Of a stretch of DNA of 64,000 bases, positions 19,153 to 30,583 are shown in pieces (within the stretch, counting starts at the first letter, position 1; every line of letters begins with the position of its first letter). Where the stretch lies: positions 806,001 to 870,000 of the forward strand of contig NC_026737.1 in NCBI RefSeq assembly GCF_000210295.1. The letters are read 5' to 3'. Made by a program: the position numbers and the translations under genes. Below the pieces are notes generated by a model. The model was not told where the DNA came from. It ran no database searches and worked only from the letters and a program-made list of their open reading frames with translations. This DNA comes from Trypanosoma brucei gambiense DAL972 (lineage: Eukaryota; Euglenozoa; Kinetoplastea; Trypanosomatida; Trypanosomatidae).

Positions 19153-21174
19153 TCACAATGCCCTCTGGCATGGGGATGAGCGAGTCACAAAACTCTCTAT
19201 GCGCCGAGTTTGTTCATCAAGCTCCCTTGACTGTGCATAGAAGCGGCGCAACAGCTCTACAGCCCGCTCTGCCGACTTCCTCCTCTTTTCCTCCGTGGCT
19301 TCAAAAAATGCAAGGCGAATAAAATCATCGGCCATTTCTACATGATCCGTCCCATAAAGCGTATTATCCAACTCCACCTTCTTTACGAGGTGCTCCACAC
19401 ATTTCCCATCATCTCTTAACCGGTTGAAAGCCTTTGCGAGGGCCATGTGGACTTTTGGAACCATAGTTTGAGGTGGCCTCGGCGGTGGGCACAAATGCTC
19501 CATTGTGAGGGCATAACTCTGCGAAAGGACATTTACCGCGGTCTCAAACTGACCCTCACGTATCAAACGACATCCTTTTTGGTACAAATCACTCGCCTGA
19601 ATGTAATACGCCTTTTTCTCAGACGTAACGCTTTCATCCTTGTCATCACGACAGGCGATACACTCGCACAAGAAGCCACACCGCTCAACCAGCGAGCGGC
19701 GGCGAGTGTGGGCACTTACAGCTTTATACTTTGTCATGTTGTGATAAGCAATGGTGAGTTCCTCCCCTGCCTGAACAGAACGCATGGCACGGATACAGAG
19801 TTGCAAAGAACATCCAAGAGGGTTTCCCACAAATGATGCAAAACAGTTTGGTTGACATGAGTGACGGAAGCGCGCTGCAGTAACGTACACCGCCTTTCCC
19901 ACTGGTATGGTGCGTGACTCATCGATAAGAGCCTCGCGTGTCTCCGTGTTAATGTTGATCTGCGTACCGGTATGAAACTTCAGCTCGAACGCAGAGAGCG
20001 TAACTTGACGTTGGGCTAATCGTAAGCGATCCGCACCATCCGCATCCGCGGCACCAAGCACCAGAGCTAATAAACTCACTGCTGTCTCATAACCCCCAAT
20101 AACTGCTGCGGGATACAACTCACCTGTAAAGTTGCTGCGAAGGGGAAGCTCCTCACCACGCAATATCTGCTCCGATCGCAGCATTCGGCACGCCACCAAC
20201 GCATCGACGGGACACAAATGAAAGAAGGCGTTAGTGGTTTCGTATTGCCCATCACGCTCCCAACTTGTGGCGGCGCAAACTTCACTGCAGAAAAGACCCC
20301 GAGCCGACTTGCCACGCGAGCGGTAAGCGGCACCCGAGTAGAGAAGCCGAGTAGCCTTTAAGCAAAAGCAACACCGCACCCCCCAATGATCATCATACAA
20401 TGCGTAAGCAACAGGAACCTCCCTGATGATATCCCCGGGATCCAAAGGACCCTTCGCCACAACACCACTCACTCCCGTCCCATATGAAATATTTGCAGAA
20501 CCAGAAACAACGGTAGCGTTTCCGCAAACAACATTGCCACTGGAACCATCGCAACATCCGTCACTCCTACCGGCGTGAAGAATTTTCTTCACAACCTCCT
20601 CTCCATTCGCACCTGATGCCTCCTCTCTGGAAGCCGCCTCCATATCCTTCGTGCCTTCCTCAATAAATCCCAAGCGCTGCAAACAGGAGCCGCGCCTCTG
20701 GAGAGCTTTCCAGTACGTTGGCGTAAGTGTAAAGGCGGCATGAGCATCGGCCAGTGCCTCTGTGATGCGACCTTGTGCCATGAACGCTGCACTGCGGTTA
20801 TTAATAAGTGCTGCCAATGTATCATCTTCACTAGCTGACATCATTCCGCGAGTATACATGAGGATGCATTCTTCCAATTTCTTGCAACTATATGCATCAT
20901 TCCCCCGACTCTTCCACTCCAGCGCATCGGTGTCGTTAACGTTACATGCATGACTTACCCCCGCCTCCAAACTCTTCAGTGCATTCACAACACCGGCCTT
21001 ATCTTCTGCTTCTCGCAAGTATTTTAATGTTTCCTCAACTGGTTTCAAACCACTTCCAGGAGGAAACTCTTTGGATAACGTTAATAACATATCCCTCCAT
21101 GAACCCAACTGGGCTGCGGCCTCTCGTCTAGCGGCAGCCTGCGCCGCAACCTCAGGGGACACACCACCACTCAT
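19153..21174 (-). CDS. TPR-SET protein, SMYD-like methyltransferase
   Basis: The protein has 673 residues. TPR-like helices lie at about 85-185 (WKSRGNDAYSCKKLEECILM; NNRSAAFMAQGR...ALADAHAAF). A split SET domain spans about 228-480, with Cys pairs in the middle (CCFCLKATRLL...GLFCSEVC, about 268-300) at the place of a MYND finger, then RHSCQPNC (437-444) and GEELTIAYHNM (470-480). A post-SET cluster CGFLCECIAC (499-508) and a helical C-terminal part follow. SMYD4-type proteins have this TPR-SET-MYND arrangement and methylate lysines of proteins. The MYND-like finger seems reduced. The substrate is unknown. It lies downstream of UPRT in the same unit. Confidence 0.88.
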   Translation of the reverse strand: MSGGVSPEVAAQAAARREAAAQLGSWRDMLLTLSKEFPPGSGLKPVEETLKYLREAEDKAGVVNALKSLEAGVSHACNVNDTDALEWKSRGNDAYSCKKLEECILMYTRGMMSASEDDTLAALINNRSAAFMAQGRITEALADAHAAFTLTPTYWKALQRRGSCLQRLGFIEEGTKDMEAASREEASGANGEEVVKKILHAGRSDGCCDGSSGNVVCGNATVVSGSANISYGTGVSGVVAKGPLDPGDIIREVPVAYALYDDHWGVRCCFCLKATRLLYSGAAYRSRGKSARGLFCSEVCAATSWERDGQYETTNAFFHLCPVDALVACRMLRSEQILRGEELPLRSNFTGELYPAAVIGGYETAVSLLALVLGAADADGADRLRLAQRQVTLSAFELKFHTGTQININTETREALIDESRTIPVGKAVYVTAARFRHSCQPNCFASFVGNPLGCSLQLCIRAMRSVQAGEELTIAYHNMTKYKAVSAHTRRRSLVERCGFLCECIACRDDKDESVTSEKKAYYIQASDLYQKGCRLIREGQFETAVNVLSQSYALTMEHLCPPPRPPQTMVPKVHMALAKAFNRLRDDGKCVEHLVKKVELDNTLYGTDHVEMADDFIRLAFFEATEEKRRKSAERAVELLRRFYAQSRELDEQTRRIESFVTRSSPCQRAL

Positions 21175-21418
21175 TTCACTAAGCTTCCCGCTACTGCAAT
21201 ATATAAATTATACCAATACACACAAACACACACACACATATACACAGAAAGAGAGAGAGAGAAAAAAAAAAAAGAGAAAAAGTGTGTGTCTCATTTTCGG
21301 AAGTCGCAGATAATTGAGGGACGTTACAAATGTCATGAGAAGTGGTAAAGTCAAATGAGCATCCCCATACAATACTTTTAACGGAAAATAATAACAACGC
21401 GTACATTACACATACAAA

Positions 21419-21420
<2 letters not shown>

Positions 21421-21479
<59 letters not shown>

Positions 21480-21482
21480 CAC
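21421..21482. repeat. (CA)n microsatellite
   Basis: About 25 uninterrupted AC units followed by interrupted ones. It lies in a non-coding gap. Confidence 0.95.
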
Positions 21483-23203
21483 TTACACATATACGCGCGC
21501 ACGCACAGATACGTATACGTTTTTAATGTGGCACGACCCCACTCAGAACCTTTTTTTTTCCTTTGAAAAGGGAAAACGAAACAAAAAAAAAAGAGTAAAA
21601 AAATTTATGGGGAATGAAAAACCCGCACACGCAAGCCTTTTCACTTCTCCCCGTACGTGGCCTCATACGCACAGAGATGAAATAAAATAAAATAAAGATG
21701 GAAATGGAAATAGAAATGGAAATGGAACTACTGCAGACTACGAAGTGCTGAGAGCCGAAAGAATAAAGGGAGGAGTGATGATGTCTCCACCATTCATTCT
21801 TTTTTTAATATATATTTTTTTATATCTTTTTTTCCCCCTTTTAAAAGAGAAAAAAAAAAGAGGAGCACAATTCATATCACAATCCATTTCCCGGGGGCCC
21901 CACACCATAAGAAGTTCGTAGTTGATCATTCGGTTGCTCAGCGGCGTCGGCGATACAAATTAAAGGAAATTAAAACAAAGAAAGAAAAAGAAAAAGAAAA
22001 ATAAGGAAAAAAGAAGAAACATGTCAGAAAAGAAGCAGGTTCTGCTTATGAGTATTATGACCTTCCACTATGCGTATATATTTATGTAAGTATATATGTA
22101 AGTGCGTGTGTGTGCTTGTGTGCATTTTTTTCTTTTCTTTTTCTTTTTTTTTATTTTTTGTGTCCTGTTGTTGCTTGTCCGTTGTTGTACAGTTTCCCGT
22201 AATGATGTTGAGGGGGAAATAAATTATGAAAAGGAATTTTTTAAAAAAAAAAAAGAAAAACGGGGGCAAAAAGAACTGGTGCGCGGTAACAGGAGACATA
22301 AACGTAAGGAAGGGGAAAGAAAGAGACGGAGAATGGAAATTAATAATAATAATAATAATAAACAGTCGCTCGTTGAACCTTTCGCACAACTAAACGTCAT
22401 CACCACTTCTTTCTTGTTTCTTTTTATTTTGTTTTATTCGCGTAAACAAAACTTTTAAAAAAAAACGAAAAGAGAAGAGAAGAAAAAAGGAAAAAGAGGG
22501 AAAAACAAAAAAAGGGGGGAAGGAGTGGTAGCGCGTAATTTTTTTTTTTAAAAAAAACTTTGGCTAACGGTCATGTCGGGCCTCACCGTAGTCACGGCCA
22601 AATAAAAAGAAAAACAACAATTAAAACAAGATAAACTTTTTTCTCTTCAATAAAGAAGAAAAATAAAGAGGAGGAATGGAGGAATGGAGTGAAGTGAAAC
22701 TTATATCCATCTCTACGTTTTGGCCACTCGTTGAACACACTTTTTTCTTTTGTTTAAAACACAGACACATAAATGCCTACCACCTCCCTCTACAAATACA
22801 CACATATATAAATAAACATATATGAATATATATGAATATATATATGTATGTTAAATCTCACATGTGTGCAACTGCGTGCTGTAATCACTTCCACTCACAC
22901 GTCAAAATTCCCACCATTCTCTTTTTTTTCCCCCCTTTTTCGTTCCCCTTCCTTCTTTTGTTGTTTCCTTCATTGTCGTTTTGTTATCTTGTCTTGTCTT
23001 GACTTGACTTGACTTATCATGTTTCTTTTTGTTGTTTTTTTTTTTGGGGGGGGGTTTCGTTTTTGTTTTCATTCTTTCCATTTTTTCTTTTAATTCTATT
23101 TTTTCTTTTTTCGTATTCTTTTTCTTTTTCTTAATTTCCTCTCTTTCCTAACAAAAACTCTTTTTTTCTATGTACAGAGGCAATATGCCATATCTTTCTT
23201 CTT

Positions 23204-23212
<9 letters not shown>

Positions 23213-23234
<22 letters not shown>

Positions 23235-23247
23235 TTATTTATTTATT
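23213..23247. repeat. (TA)n and (TTTA)n microsatellite
   Basis: Alternating TA followed by TTTA units, about 50 bp after the UPRT stop codon on the minus strand, so in its 3' UTR. Confidence 0.9.
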
Positions 23248-23295
23248 GACCTCCACTTCAATTTTTTTTTCACTTCGCTTCCCATTTGCGCTCGC

Positions 23296-24018
23296 TCATT
23301 CGCATGTGCCGAAGTATCGGTCGCCAAAATCCCCTAAACCGGGAACAATATATTTTCTTGAATCCAGTCCAGGATCTAGCGCAGCGGAGACGACATTAAC
23401 ATGTGGGAATGCAGTTAAATATCGACGAAGGCCCTCAGGGCAGGAAATGAGGTTGAGGAAAATAATATTCTCCTCTGGTACATTATATTCATTAATAAGT
23501 ATCTCCGTTGCCTTAATAACACTACCACCGGTGGCAATCATCGGATCCAACAGCAGCACATGGCGCCCGCTCACATCACTGGGAATCTTGCTGTAATTAA
23601 AACGCTCATCAGGTGCCTTTTCCAAACTCTTCTCATCACGCTGAACGAGGATTTTTCCAATACGAACACCTCGGCAAGTTTCCCGCAACACACGTTCCAT
23701 AGCCTCGCCAGCACGTAAAATACTGATGCCAATTATTCCTTGTCCATCTGTCATACAACCCTGATATTTAGAACCTGTGGGTGTGATGACATCATATGGA
23801 ATGGTGGGAATGAGATTAAGTGCCGCCTCCACAATGAGGCGAATGATACGCTCGCTGTAAAAAACAAAGTCGGTGCGACCCGTTTCTCTCTGTCGTATTA
23901 TGGTGAAGAGATAATGAAGTTGATTCGTTTGAGGAAGCAGGTGGAAAGTCGGAAATTCCTTCAAGAGCGCTTCCTCCTGTTCATTGTAATTCCTTCCCGC
24001 GTTGTCGTGTAGAGCCAT
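23296..24018 (-). CDS. Uracil phosphoribosyltransferase
   Basis: This 240-residue protein converts uracil plus PRPP to UMP in pyrimidine salvage. The PRPP-binding loop is LLLDPMIATGGS (155-166). The segment IGISILRAGEAMERVL (about 96-111) is the conserved flexible-loop region of UPRTs, and the C-terminal PGLGDFGDRYFGT (226-238) is the uracil-binding signature. Length and motif order match single-domain UPRTs, with no kinase fusion. The start is the only suitable ATG. A purine run on the plus strand at 24189-24237 is a likely minus-strand polypyrimidine splice tract. Confidence 0.95.
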   Translation of the reverse strand: MALHDNAGRNYNEQEEALLKEFPTFHLLPQTNQLHYLFTIIRQRETGRTDFVFYSERIIRLIVEAALNLIPTIPYDVITPTGSKYQGCMTDGQGIIGISILRAGEAMERVLRETCRGVRIGKILVQRDEKSLEKAPDERFNYSKIPSDVSGRHVLLLDPMIATGGSVIKATEILINEYNVPEENIIFLNLISCPEGLRRYLTAFPHVNVVSAALDPGLDSRKYIVPGLGDFGDRYFGTCE

Positions 24019-24915
24019 ATTATAAAATATTCTTAAACTTACCTACTTACTTCTCTTTCCCTCTCTTTCCCTCTCTTTTTTTTTTCCTTTTCTTCTTCTA
24101 TCTTATTGATAAAGTGTCTCTACTTTCTTCACTTCCTCCTCCCTTCAAGTGCTTGTGGGACGCGTACCGTGAAATTAATTACAAGCACAAGAAGGGAAAG
24201 ATAAATTAAGGAAGGAAGGAAAGAAAGAAAAAATAGACAAACAACCAACTCCTGAAGGCGCTGTTGCAACTCAACTGAAAGCGCGCCGTCCCCTTCCATA
24301 ACTCATGTCTTCACACAAATGTTGCGAAGCTGCGGGTAACGGAAGCTCTCAAATGGAAATTTACATGGCGCAAATTAAAATAATCCCGCACTATGCGAGT
24401 AAATGTTGAAAAAAAAAAAGCAACAACAACAGAGATAGAAACACACACAAGTACATACATACACACACACATACACACACATTAATTCACCGTTCGCGTG
24501 AGCCCGACCAATGAAATAAAAGAAAAAAAAGCCTACGAGGTGCGGGTGAAAATACGCATGCTAACAAATCAGAATCCCAGCGGAATCAAGATGTGTCCCC
24601 CCCCCCTAAAAAAAAAAAAAAAAAGAGAAGAAGCGACAATAACTTTCCTTCTCTCTTACGTTCGTCTTAGTTGCGTGCCGGCATCTCTGTTATCTTTACT
24701 CCTGCTTTTCCTCTTTTTTCCTCCTTTCCTTTTTCTTTTTCTTTTTTGCTTGCCTCTTTCTCTTCTACTTTTCTGTTCTTCAGACCACAAACACAAACAC
24801 AGATGCACATGTACATGTACACACGAACGTGTGCCACTGGAAACAAACAAAAGCAAAGAAAGAAAGGGGGGAAAAACAAAACAAAACATGATGCCGAAGG
24901 AAAACTGTAAGAATT
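24019..24915. other. Gap between EF-hand gene and UPRT
   Basis: No convincing gene. Both strands carry pyrimidine- and purine-rich runs (24055-24100, 24189-24237, 24605-24625) and CA-rich sequence at 24440-24483. It fits the UPRT 5' UTR plus the EF-hand gene 3' UTR. Confidence 0.5.
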
Positions 24916-25500
24916 CTAACGATGATTTGAGAGAAAGTTCATGAAATCTTCCAAACTGATTTTCCCGTCGTTATCGAAATCTGCTGGGCGGATGAGGAGC
25001 GTCAACTCATTTGGTGACAAATCCCCAAATCCAATAGTTTTCATAATATCCGCCAGCACCACAACATCCACCGAACCGCTGCCCTGCGGATCATAAATTC
25101 GAAATGCTTCGCGTATGGGATCAAAACGCAAACTTCCGGCAACTGCTGGCGGCATGGCCGTCCGTGTGGTGTTGAAGTTGTCAATAATATTCCATAACGT
25201 GTCTACTGTAAAAGGGGCGCCACTCGCTTCATCAAGAAGGAATTTATACTCGGATGATGTCATATTGGGGTAAAATGCTGAAAGACGTTCCTTAAGTGTA
25301 GCCGGCTTTAGGCATTTATGGTTATGCAAATCAAAAAAAGCGAAGGCCGCTTCCACATCAGCACGGCTAAGTGTTACGTTTGGATCCTTCACAGCATTTG
25401 TCACAGATGAAGTGGAAGCATTTTTGCTGCTGTCGCCTACAGTTCGCGTAGAGGCTGAAGCAGGCATCGGTGGTGGGCTTTTAACTAAATGCAAATCCAA
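24916..25500 (-). CDS. EF-hand (calmodulin-like) protein
   Basis: The protein has 194 residues. The first 40 are low-complexity Ser/Ala/Pro. After that it resembles the calmodulin/centrin fold. One clear EF-hand loop lies at 174-185 (DFDNDGKISLED). A second, less regular loop lies at about 137-148 (DPQGSGSVD). The two N-terminal EF-hands have lost most calcium ligands. Only the last hand should bind calcium well. Similar proteins in trypanosomes are often flagellar or cytoskeletal; the location here is not shown. An internal ATG at residue 12 is an alternative start. Confidence 0.85.
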   Translation of the reverse strand: MDLHLVKSPPPMPASASTRTVGDSSKNASTSSVTNAVKDPNVTLSRADVEAAFAFFDLHNHKCLKPATLKERLSAFYPNMTSSEYKFLLDEASGAPFTVDTLWNIIDNFNTTRTAMPPAVAGSLRFDPIREAFRIYDPQGSGSVDVVVLADIMKTIGFGDLSPNELTLLIRPADFDNDGKISLEDFMNFLSNHR

Positions 25501-26234
25501 ATAATCAAATGCACAACTAAAAAGTGTATGAAGCGTATGTAATCGCTCAAACTAAGGTCAACGCATGCTCACGTGCGAGGTGAAGACGAAAACACAGAAA
25601 AATGGAAAAGAGAGAAGGAAATAAAATACCTGAAGTGAATCAATGCAGTCAAAAAAGTGTCTGTTCAACATGCAGGCAACATATATATATATATATATAT
25701 ATTGTAAACGCAGTTGAGCTGTGAACACACCAACGGGCGTTTAAATTAAAAATAATTAAGAGAAAAATCAAAAACGAATGGCAAAACGATGGAACGCAAT
25801 AAAGCTATAAATAGAAAAAATACTAGAAACGAAAAACAAATAAATAATAAGAACATGAGTAATAAGAATGATAACAATAATGACAGAAACATCCGCGCGC
25901 ACCGAAAAAACAAAAAATGAACTGCAATGTGAAGAGAAGTTAACAAAGTTTCACAGATATCGTGCAGAACACATTCCAGTGATGAGTGACACACCGTAGC
26001 TGCAGAAGACAGAGAAACACAAAATGCGGACACCCTTTGATGCAGAACAGTTGCCTTCGAGAAAAGGCAACAGGGAAGTCAACCAAAGGAAAAGAAGAAA
26101 ACTACGTCCGCAAAACAAAACGAAGGGGGAAAACTTTAAAAAAAAAAAAAGATCCAACAGACAGAACAAACGCCCGCACTGAAATTGGTCACTCGTATAC
26201 ACAAACAAATGTACATATGTGCACTAAACTCATT
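25501..26234. other. Gap with AT microsatellite
   Basis: No gene. An (AT)11 run lies at 25681-25702. AT-rich sequence (25740-25930) follows and an A run lies at 26138-26149. Confidence 0.5.
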
Positions 26235-27547
26235 TTAGCGTGCACATTCCTCTTTGAAAGACGGCGGCGCCGGAAGGTGCCGCTGACGAAACGGCCCGCA
26301 AACTGTTGTGGGCATTCTGTTGGTCAACATGAGGGCCATAACTTGTGCCCGTGTCTTTCGTTTGTTCATCCACACCACTTCATTTTTCATCGCACCATCC
26401 ACAACGTGGCCACTGAGCTCCGCGCGACGCTGAACCCGCCGTCTCACACTGGACTGGCGCACGCGCAATAAAGTGATGATTGGGTCCAATTGGCGGCGAT
26501 GGCGATTACAGATGAATCCCCAGTGATTGCGGCGTCCATAGCAACGGGGACACTTCAACTCTCCTTCCCACCGCGGCAAAAGGGCATTGACACTCGCAAT
26601 TGCATCCTCCACCTCGAGCATTGTATCGGTTGATAAACATCTAAATCGACAGGTGTGAGGGAGCTCCCGTACCCTCTCAACCTCCACAATGTGTGCTGTG
26701 AGAAAATCGTGAACCAACGCTTCAGGAAGACACAATTTGAATGTTATGCCGTTGTTTCCCGCGGCAGCACGCGGTAGAAGCGAAACAAAAAACATCGGAC
26801 ATTTCCACCCAATGGGCACGCGCCTCGGCACTTTATCCCCACGTTCCGTCCTCATTGGTGGCTCATCTAAACGACTTCCTTCAGGCGCAAAAGTGAGTTT
26901 CTCCCATAGCGCCTGTGCTTCGCCCGCCAGACTTCGCATGGCCGTGCGTTGAAAGTGCCGGAAGGGTAACCGACTCCCCCCCCCGTTCTGATATGCTCAT
27001 GGAATATTCGAGAATAAACGGAACGGATTTCCTGAGGGCGAGGACAAACCATTCCAGCGAATGGTCCTCTGCTTCCCCCATGCCTCGCCGTATCGATCGT
27101 TTGGTTATAGTCGACGTGTGTGACATGTTGAGTGATGACAACCGGAGCGACTTCGAAACGACAAACACGACGTGCCATACGGCATGCGGCACCGCCGCCG
27201 GCACTGGGGGGCTGAGAGCGCAACTTAATGGTTCGCCGCTCTTCGGCTGCAGGCGGGTGTCTACGGACGATCCAGGCGAGAGTGTGCCGCAGGCCGTAAG
27301 CTCCGCTGCAAAACTGCATGTGCAACTGACAGCCTTTGCAGTTGGGGCAGCGAATGCATGGTGAAACAAAGGGACGAGTCACAGGAAAGGAGAAGCATCT
27401 GTGAAGTGGACTAACGGCAGCTGCCATTTCACCAAGGGAAAAATAAATGCGCACCGAATCCGATGACGGGTGAGAACGGCTTTCTGGTCCAGCGTCTTCA
27501 TTGAATGGAAGCGCCTCTTTGTTGTGAGTAGGGAAAGGCAAGTTCAT
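26235..27547 (-). pseudogene. Cys-rich hypothetical protein split by a frameshift
   Basis: Two overlapping frames look like one gene. Codons from 27547 give an N-terminal part with a zinc-finger-like CIRCPNCKGC and a compact conserved-looking body. The frame read from about 26970 down to 26235 gives the C-terminal part with CPRCYGRRNHWGFICNRH, another Cys/His cluster. The switch falls at a run of nine G on the minus strand (26976-26984). The C-terminal frame is open through that run and needs one extra G (or two fewer). It is either a sequence error or a real inactivating frameshift. If translated separately, the second product would start at 26939. The domain family was not recognised. Confidence 0.55.
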
Positions 27548-28886
27548 TTACCTTCTCTTGATCCGCTTCCTTCCGTTTCCTTCTCGCCTGTTTACGGCCA
27601 AACAATACGGAGCGGAAACAGTTTTTGCACTACATTCCGAAACCAAGAAGGGACCCACAAAGGTGGGGAGATAAAAATGGAAAGAGGGTGTAAGTGGCTA
27701 ATGATGATCAGACAACATTGCACGAAACCGCAGTTCAATGTCGTACTTTCATACCGTTCTTATTCAAAACCCCTCCATTTTCCTCCCTCTCTAACCCTGA
27801 CATTCTCAGTCGACTAGTTTTCCAGCAAAGCAAAATGAAGGGGAGAAAGCAACGCACCCCCAGGCAACTAGGACGTGAAAGAGGGCAATAAACATATGCA
27901 TTCGCGTGGCCACAGAACGGTGGTACCCCCGCACATACACACACACACATACGCGTATGAAGACCACCCCGCCTCAGATGTTTGCTTCACTTCGAAAACA
28001 AATCCATTGATGCGAGAAAAGAAGGTCATGTGCCACGCAAATGCAAGTCAAGAAACACTGCGCACGTAGACTTTATTCTCTCAGTTTACTGCCCCACGCT
28101 CTCAACACCACATCCCCTATCCTTCTTTCCACGACTTCCAGTGATCTCCGCACCCCAGCATTATCCTGTACATCACTGACAGCTTTGCGCCCCAGTGATT
28201 TTCCACTTCACTTTGCGCACTTTCGCATGTGCTCGCGCGCGAATGTGCAGGTCTGAATAAAAAGGCAGAGTGAGACAGTGTCGTTGTCTTTACCACAGAG
28301 GCATGAGATGTTCGCATGCGATTAGCTTCGGGTTTAACTTAGTTGTCCTTTCTGGACTTATATTTAGTGTGAGGACGTTCCACGATAACACCATTCAGTC
28401 AAGGTGCAAAAAAGGGGGGAAGGGATTGAAACAACTTGCCCTACGCATGTACCCAACCAAAACCCACGAGGCATTGCAGGCGCTTGCCGTGCTTTTCATG
28501 TCCCGTCCGCGTCGCCCACAACTCAGTTATCTGACAGTGTGGCTGATCATCCAAAGAATATACGCATGCTTTGTTATAACCATCCCAATAGGCGTACACG
28601 TGTGGACCAACATCCACATATGTGTAAGAAAAAGTATAAGCTATATGTGTTTTGAACATTGACCCCCGTCGTCCTCCTCTTCTTTATACTCGCCCTCCAC
28701 TTACCCACGCGCGCATTCACACATTCTTCCTTCGCTTCTTCCCGATTCATCAACCCATCAAAATGACTACCTACTTCCCTCTTCCTCACACCTTCACTTA
28801 CCGAACTTGCCGTTCATAAACACGCAAATATCCTCAAATCATCACCACAACCGAGGCGTCAGTCCCTCACGCACTGAGTTAGCAAT
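27548..28886. other. 1.3-kb gap without a clear gene
   Basis: The frames seen here are short, overlap on both strands and have no recognisable domain. It should contain the 3' UTR of the methyltransferase gene upstream in the unit and the 5' UTR of the Cys-rich gene. Confidence 0.5.
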
Positions 28887-30140
28887 CTACGCGGCTTCCC
28901 TCGTATCGACAGGCGGGCGCTGCAATACGAAGAAAGCACAGCGATACAACAGCTGCTTCATACTGCGATAGTTGTTGGTGTACGTGGTGTCGATCAGGAT
29001 CGGGTCACGACGAACGACAAAGCCAAAACGCATAGCAACTGTCAGCACCTCGGAAAGGGAAAGTTCAATTGAATCGCCTTCGGCGTTGCCAGCGAAGTGG
29101 TAAAGCAGTGGCCCGCAGTTCACCCAAATCCCGCCGGGCACAAGCAAGTTGTACAAAATCTTGATGTATTCCACGATGTTATGAGCAGTGTCGATGAAGA
29201 AGCAAGTGACCACCGCGTTCCATTTCTTCAACTGACTCCCCTTGGCGTAAACCTCCGTAAAGTCCCCTGCAACCATGGAGAGTTCACCGAAGGAATACGG
29301 CTGTTGGCTACGGCGCCCCACTTCCTCACTGGCGCACAGGTCAGGAATGTTTAGCTCCACAAACTGGTGATCCCGCTCCACCAAGTTGCACGTATTATCC
29401 ACATAAGGAAAAATAGTGTGCTGACCGGGCGCCACGACATGATTCTGTATGTAATGAGCCGCAATGAGCATATGATAACTGAACTCATTACCCTGTGCTG
29501 AAAACCCGCGAAGAGCGAGCTCCACCACGAGACGGCAAAGCCCCGCACCAGGAACGAGGATCTGAACACCTGAGCGGCGGGACACGTCGGGGAAATGCTC
29601 TTCCAAAGTCTGAAGCATCGGCTTGTACACGGCATCCCGCTCTGCTGCTCCTTCGGCTGACCAGTCGCGAACAAACTGCCGAAGTGTGGAAAAGACCTTG
29701 TCAATATCAAGCGGCGTTGGCGGTGGAACCTCCTCAGGAGTTACGGTGGTGCCGTTTGGCCAGTACGCGTCAAACAGGCCCTTCGAGGCATCGCAGATGC
29801 ATTCAAAAAATTCGCTGTTGGCCTCTATGCACTTCGCGTACTTGCCGAACGTAGCCTCCAGGTCAATGCACAGTACCTCCCTGTATTCATTGTTGAATTT
29901 GTTGAAGCTCGCTAGCCGCGCCTCCCGTGAACTCATCGCGTACTTTATATACTCACGGAACGCCTTGACGGTGCGCATGAAACTGATATGATCATCGCGC
30001 ATCTCTCTATCCCCAGAAGGTGACGGGTCGGACCAAGGAAGCTGACCGTGTGGGGGGCATGCCGAATCGTAACAGAAATCTAAGCCTGGATCGTGCGGAT
30101 ACGGTGGTGGCGGACCAGGGTAGCGGTCGTCACCAAGCAT
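28887..30140 (-). CDS. N2227 family methyltransferase (carnosine N-methyltransferase-like)
   Basis: The protein has 417 residues. A Pro-rich N-terminal stretch precedes a helical region and a SAM-dependent methyltransferase domain. Diagnostic motifs are LVPGAGLCR (195-203, SAM loop), AQGNEFSYHML (215-225), TCFFIDTAHNIVEYI (312-326) and GGIWVNCGPLLYHF (336-349). These are signatures of the N2227/UPF0586 family, whose animal and yeast members methylate carnosine or related histidine compounds. Carnosine is not expected in trypanosomes, so the real substrate may be another imidazole dipeptide or a protein histidine; that is inference. Confidence 0.92.
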   Translation of the reverse strand: MLGDDRYPGPPPPYPHDPGLDFCYDSACPPHGQLPWSDPSPSGDREMRDDHISFMRTVKAFREYIKYAMSSREARLASFNKFNNEYREVLCIDLEATFGKYAKCIEANSEFFECICDASKGLFDAYWPNGTTVTPEEVPPPTPLDIDKVFSTLRQFVRDWSAEGAAERDAVYKPMLQTLEEHFPDVSRRSGVQILVPGAGLCRLVVELALRGFSAQGNEFSYHMLIAAHYIQNHVVAPGQHTIFPYVDNTCNLVERDHQFVELNIPDLCASEEVGRRSQQPYSFGELSMVAGDFTEVYAKGSQLKKWNAVVTCFFIDTAHNIVEYIKILYNLLVPGGIWVNCGPLLYHFAGNAEGDSIELSLSEVLTVAMRFGFVVRRDPILIDTTYTNNYRSMKQLLYRCAFFVLQRPPVDTREAA

Positions 30141-30583
30141 CGCTGTGAAAGTGTGCCTCCTTATCTAAACACGTATTTTCGTTCATGTTGGAATCCAACG
30201 CATTTCATTAAAGTGTTGTGAGTAAAAGACGTGGAACAGCAGAACACACACACACACACACACGAAAATAAGAAGTGAAGGTAAAGAGTTGAATTGTAGA
30301 GGATGCAAGCATGTGGGAAAAAGCGCGAAACCAAGTAGAAAGGGGGATTCAATGAGCAGAGGGGTCCGTGATGAATTCAGAGGTCCCTTGAACATGAGAT
30401 CACAATTGCATAACCAAACACCAACACATACACAGGCTGATTCAAGCCCAACAAGCTCCCGTCGCATTGCCCACAACCATACGGATGGGCCACCATCTCG
30501 TCACTCCTTTACCCTCTGTGCAGCATATACAAACAAAAAAGGCAATGACGACGGGGAAAGCCCAACCTGCATACGCATGGAGC
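30141..30583. other. Gap with CA repeat
   Basis: No gene. A (CA)10 run lies at 30244-30263. The rest is presumed UTR sequence. Confidence 0.5.

Larger units (their letters stand above)
21175..23295. other. 2.1-kb gap with simple repeats between UPRT and SET gene
   Basis: No gene. It contains a purine tract at about 21245-21280 (polypyrimidine on the minus strand, a likely splice signal for the SET gene), a CA repeat, many A/T and purine runs, an AAT repeat near 22341-22360 and a TA/TTTA repeat near the UPRT stop. A hairpin-like GC island lies at 22559-22602. Most of it is probably the long 3' UTR of UPRT. Confidence 0.55.

Noticed and set aside
21191..21502. Frames made of Cys-Val or His-Thr repeats
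   Set aside because: Translated CA microsatellites, not genes.
28270..28662. 130-codon plus-strand frame in the 27.5-28.9 kb gap
   Set aside because: No domain, mixed composition, wrong strand for the unit, and no splice tract in the right place.
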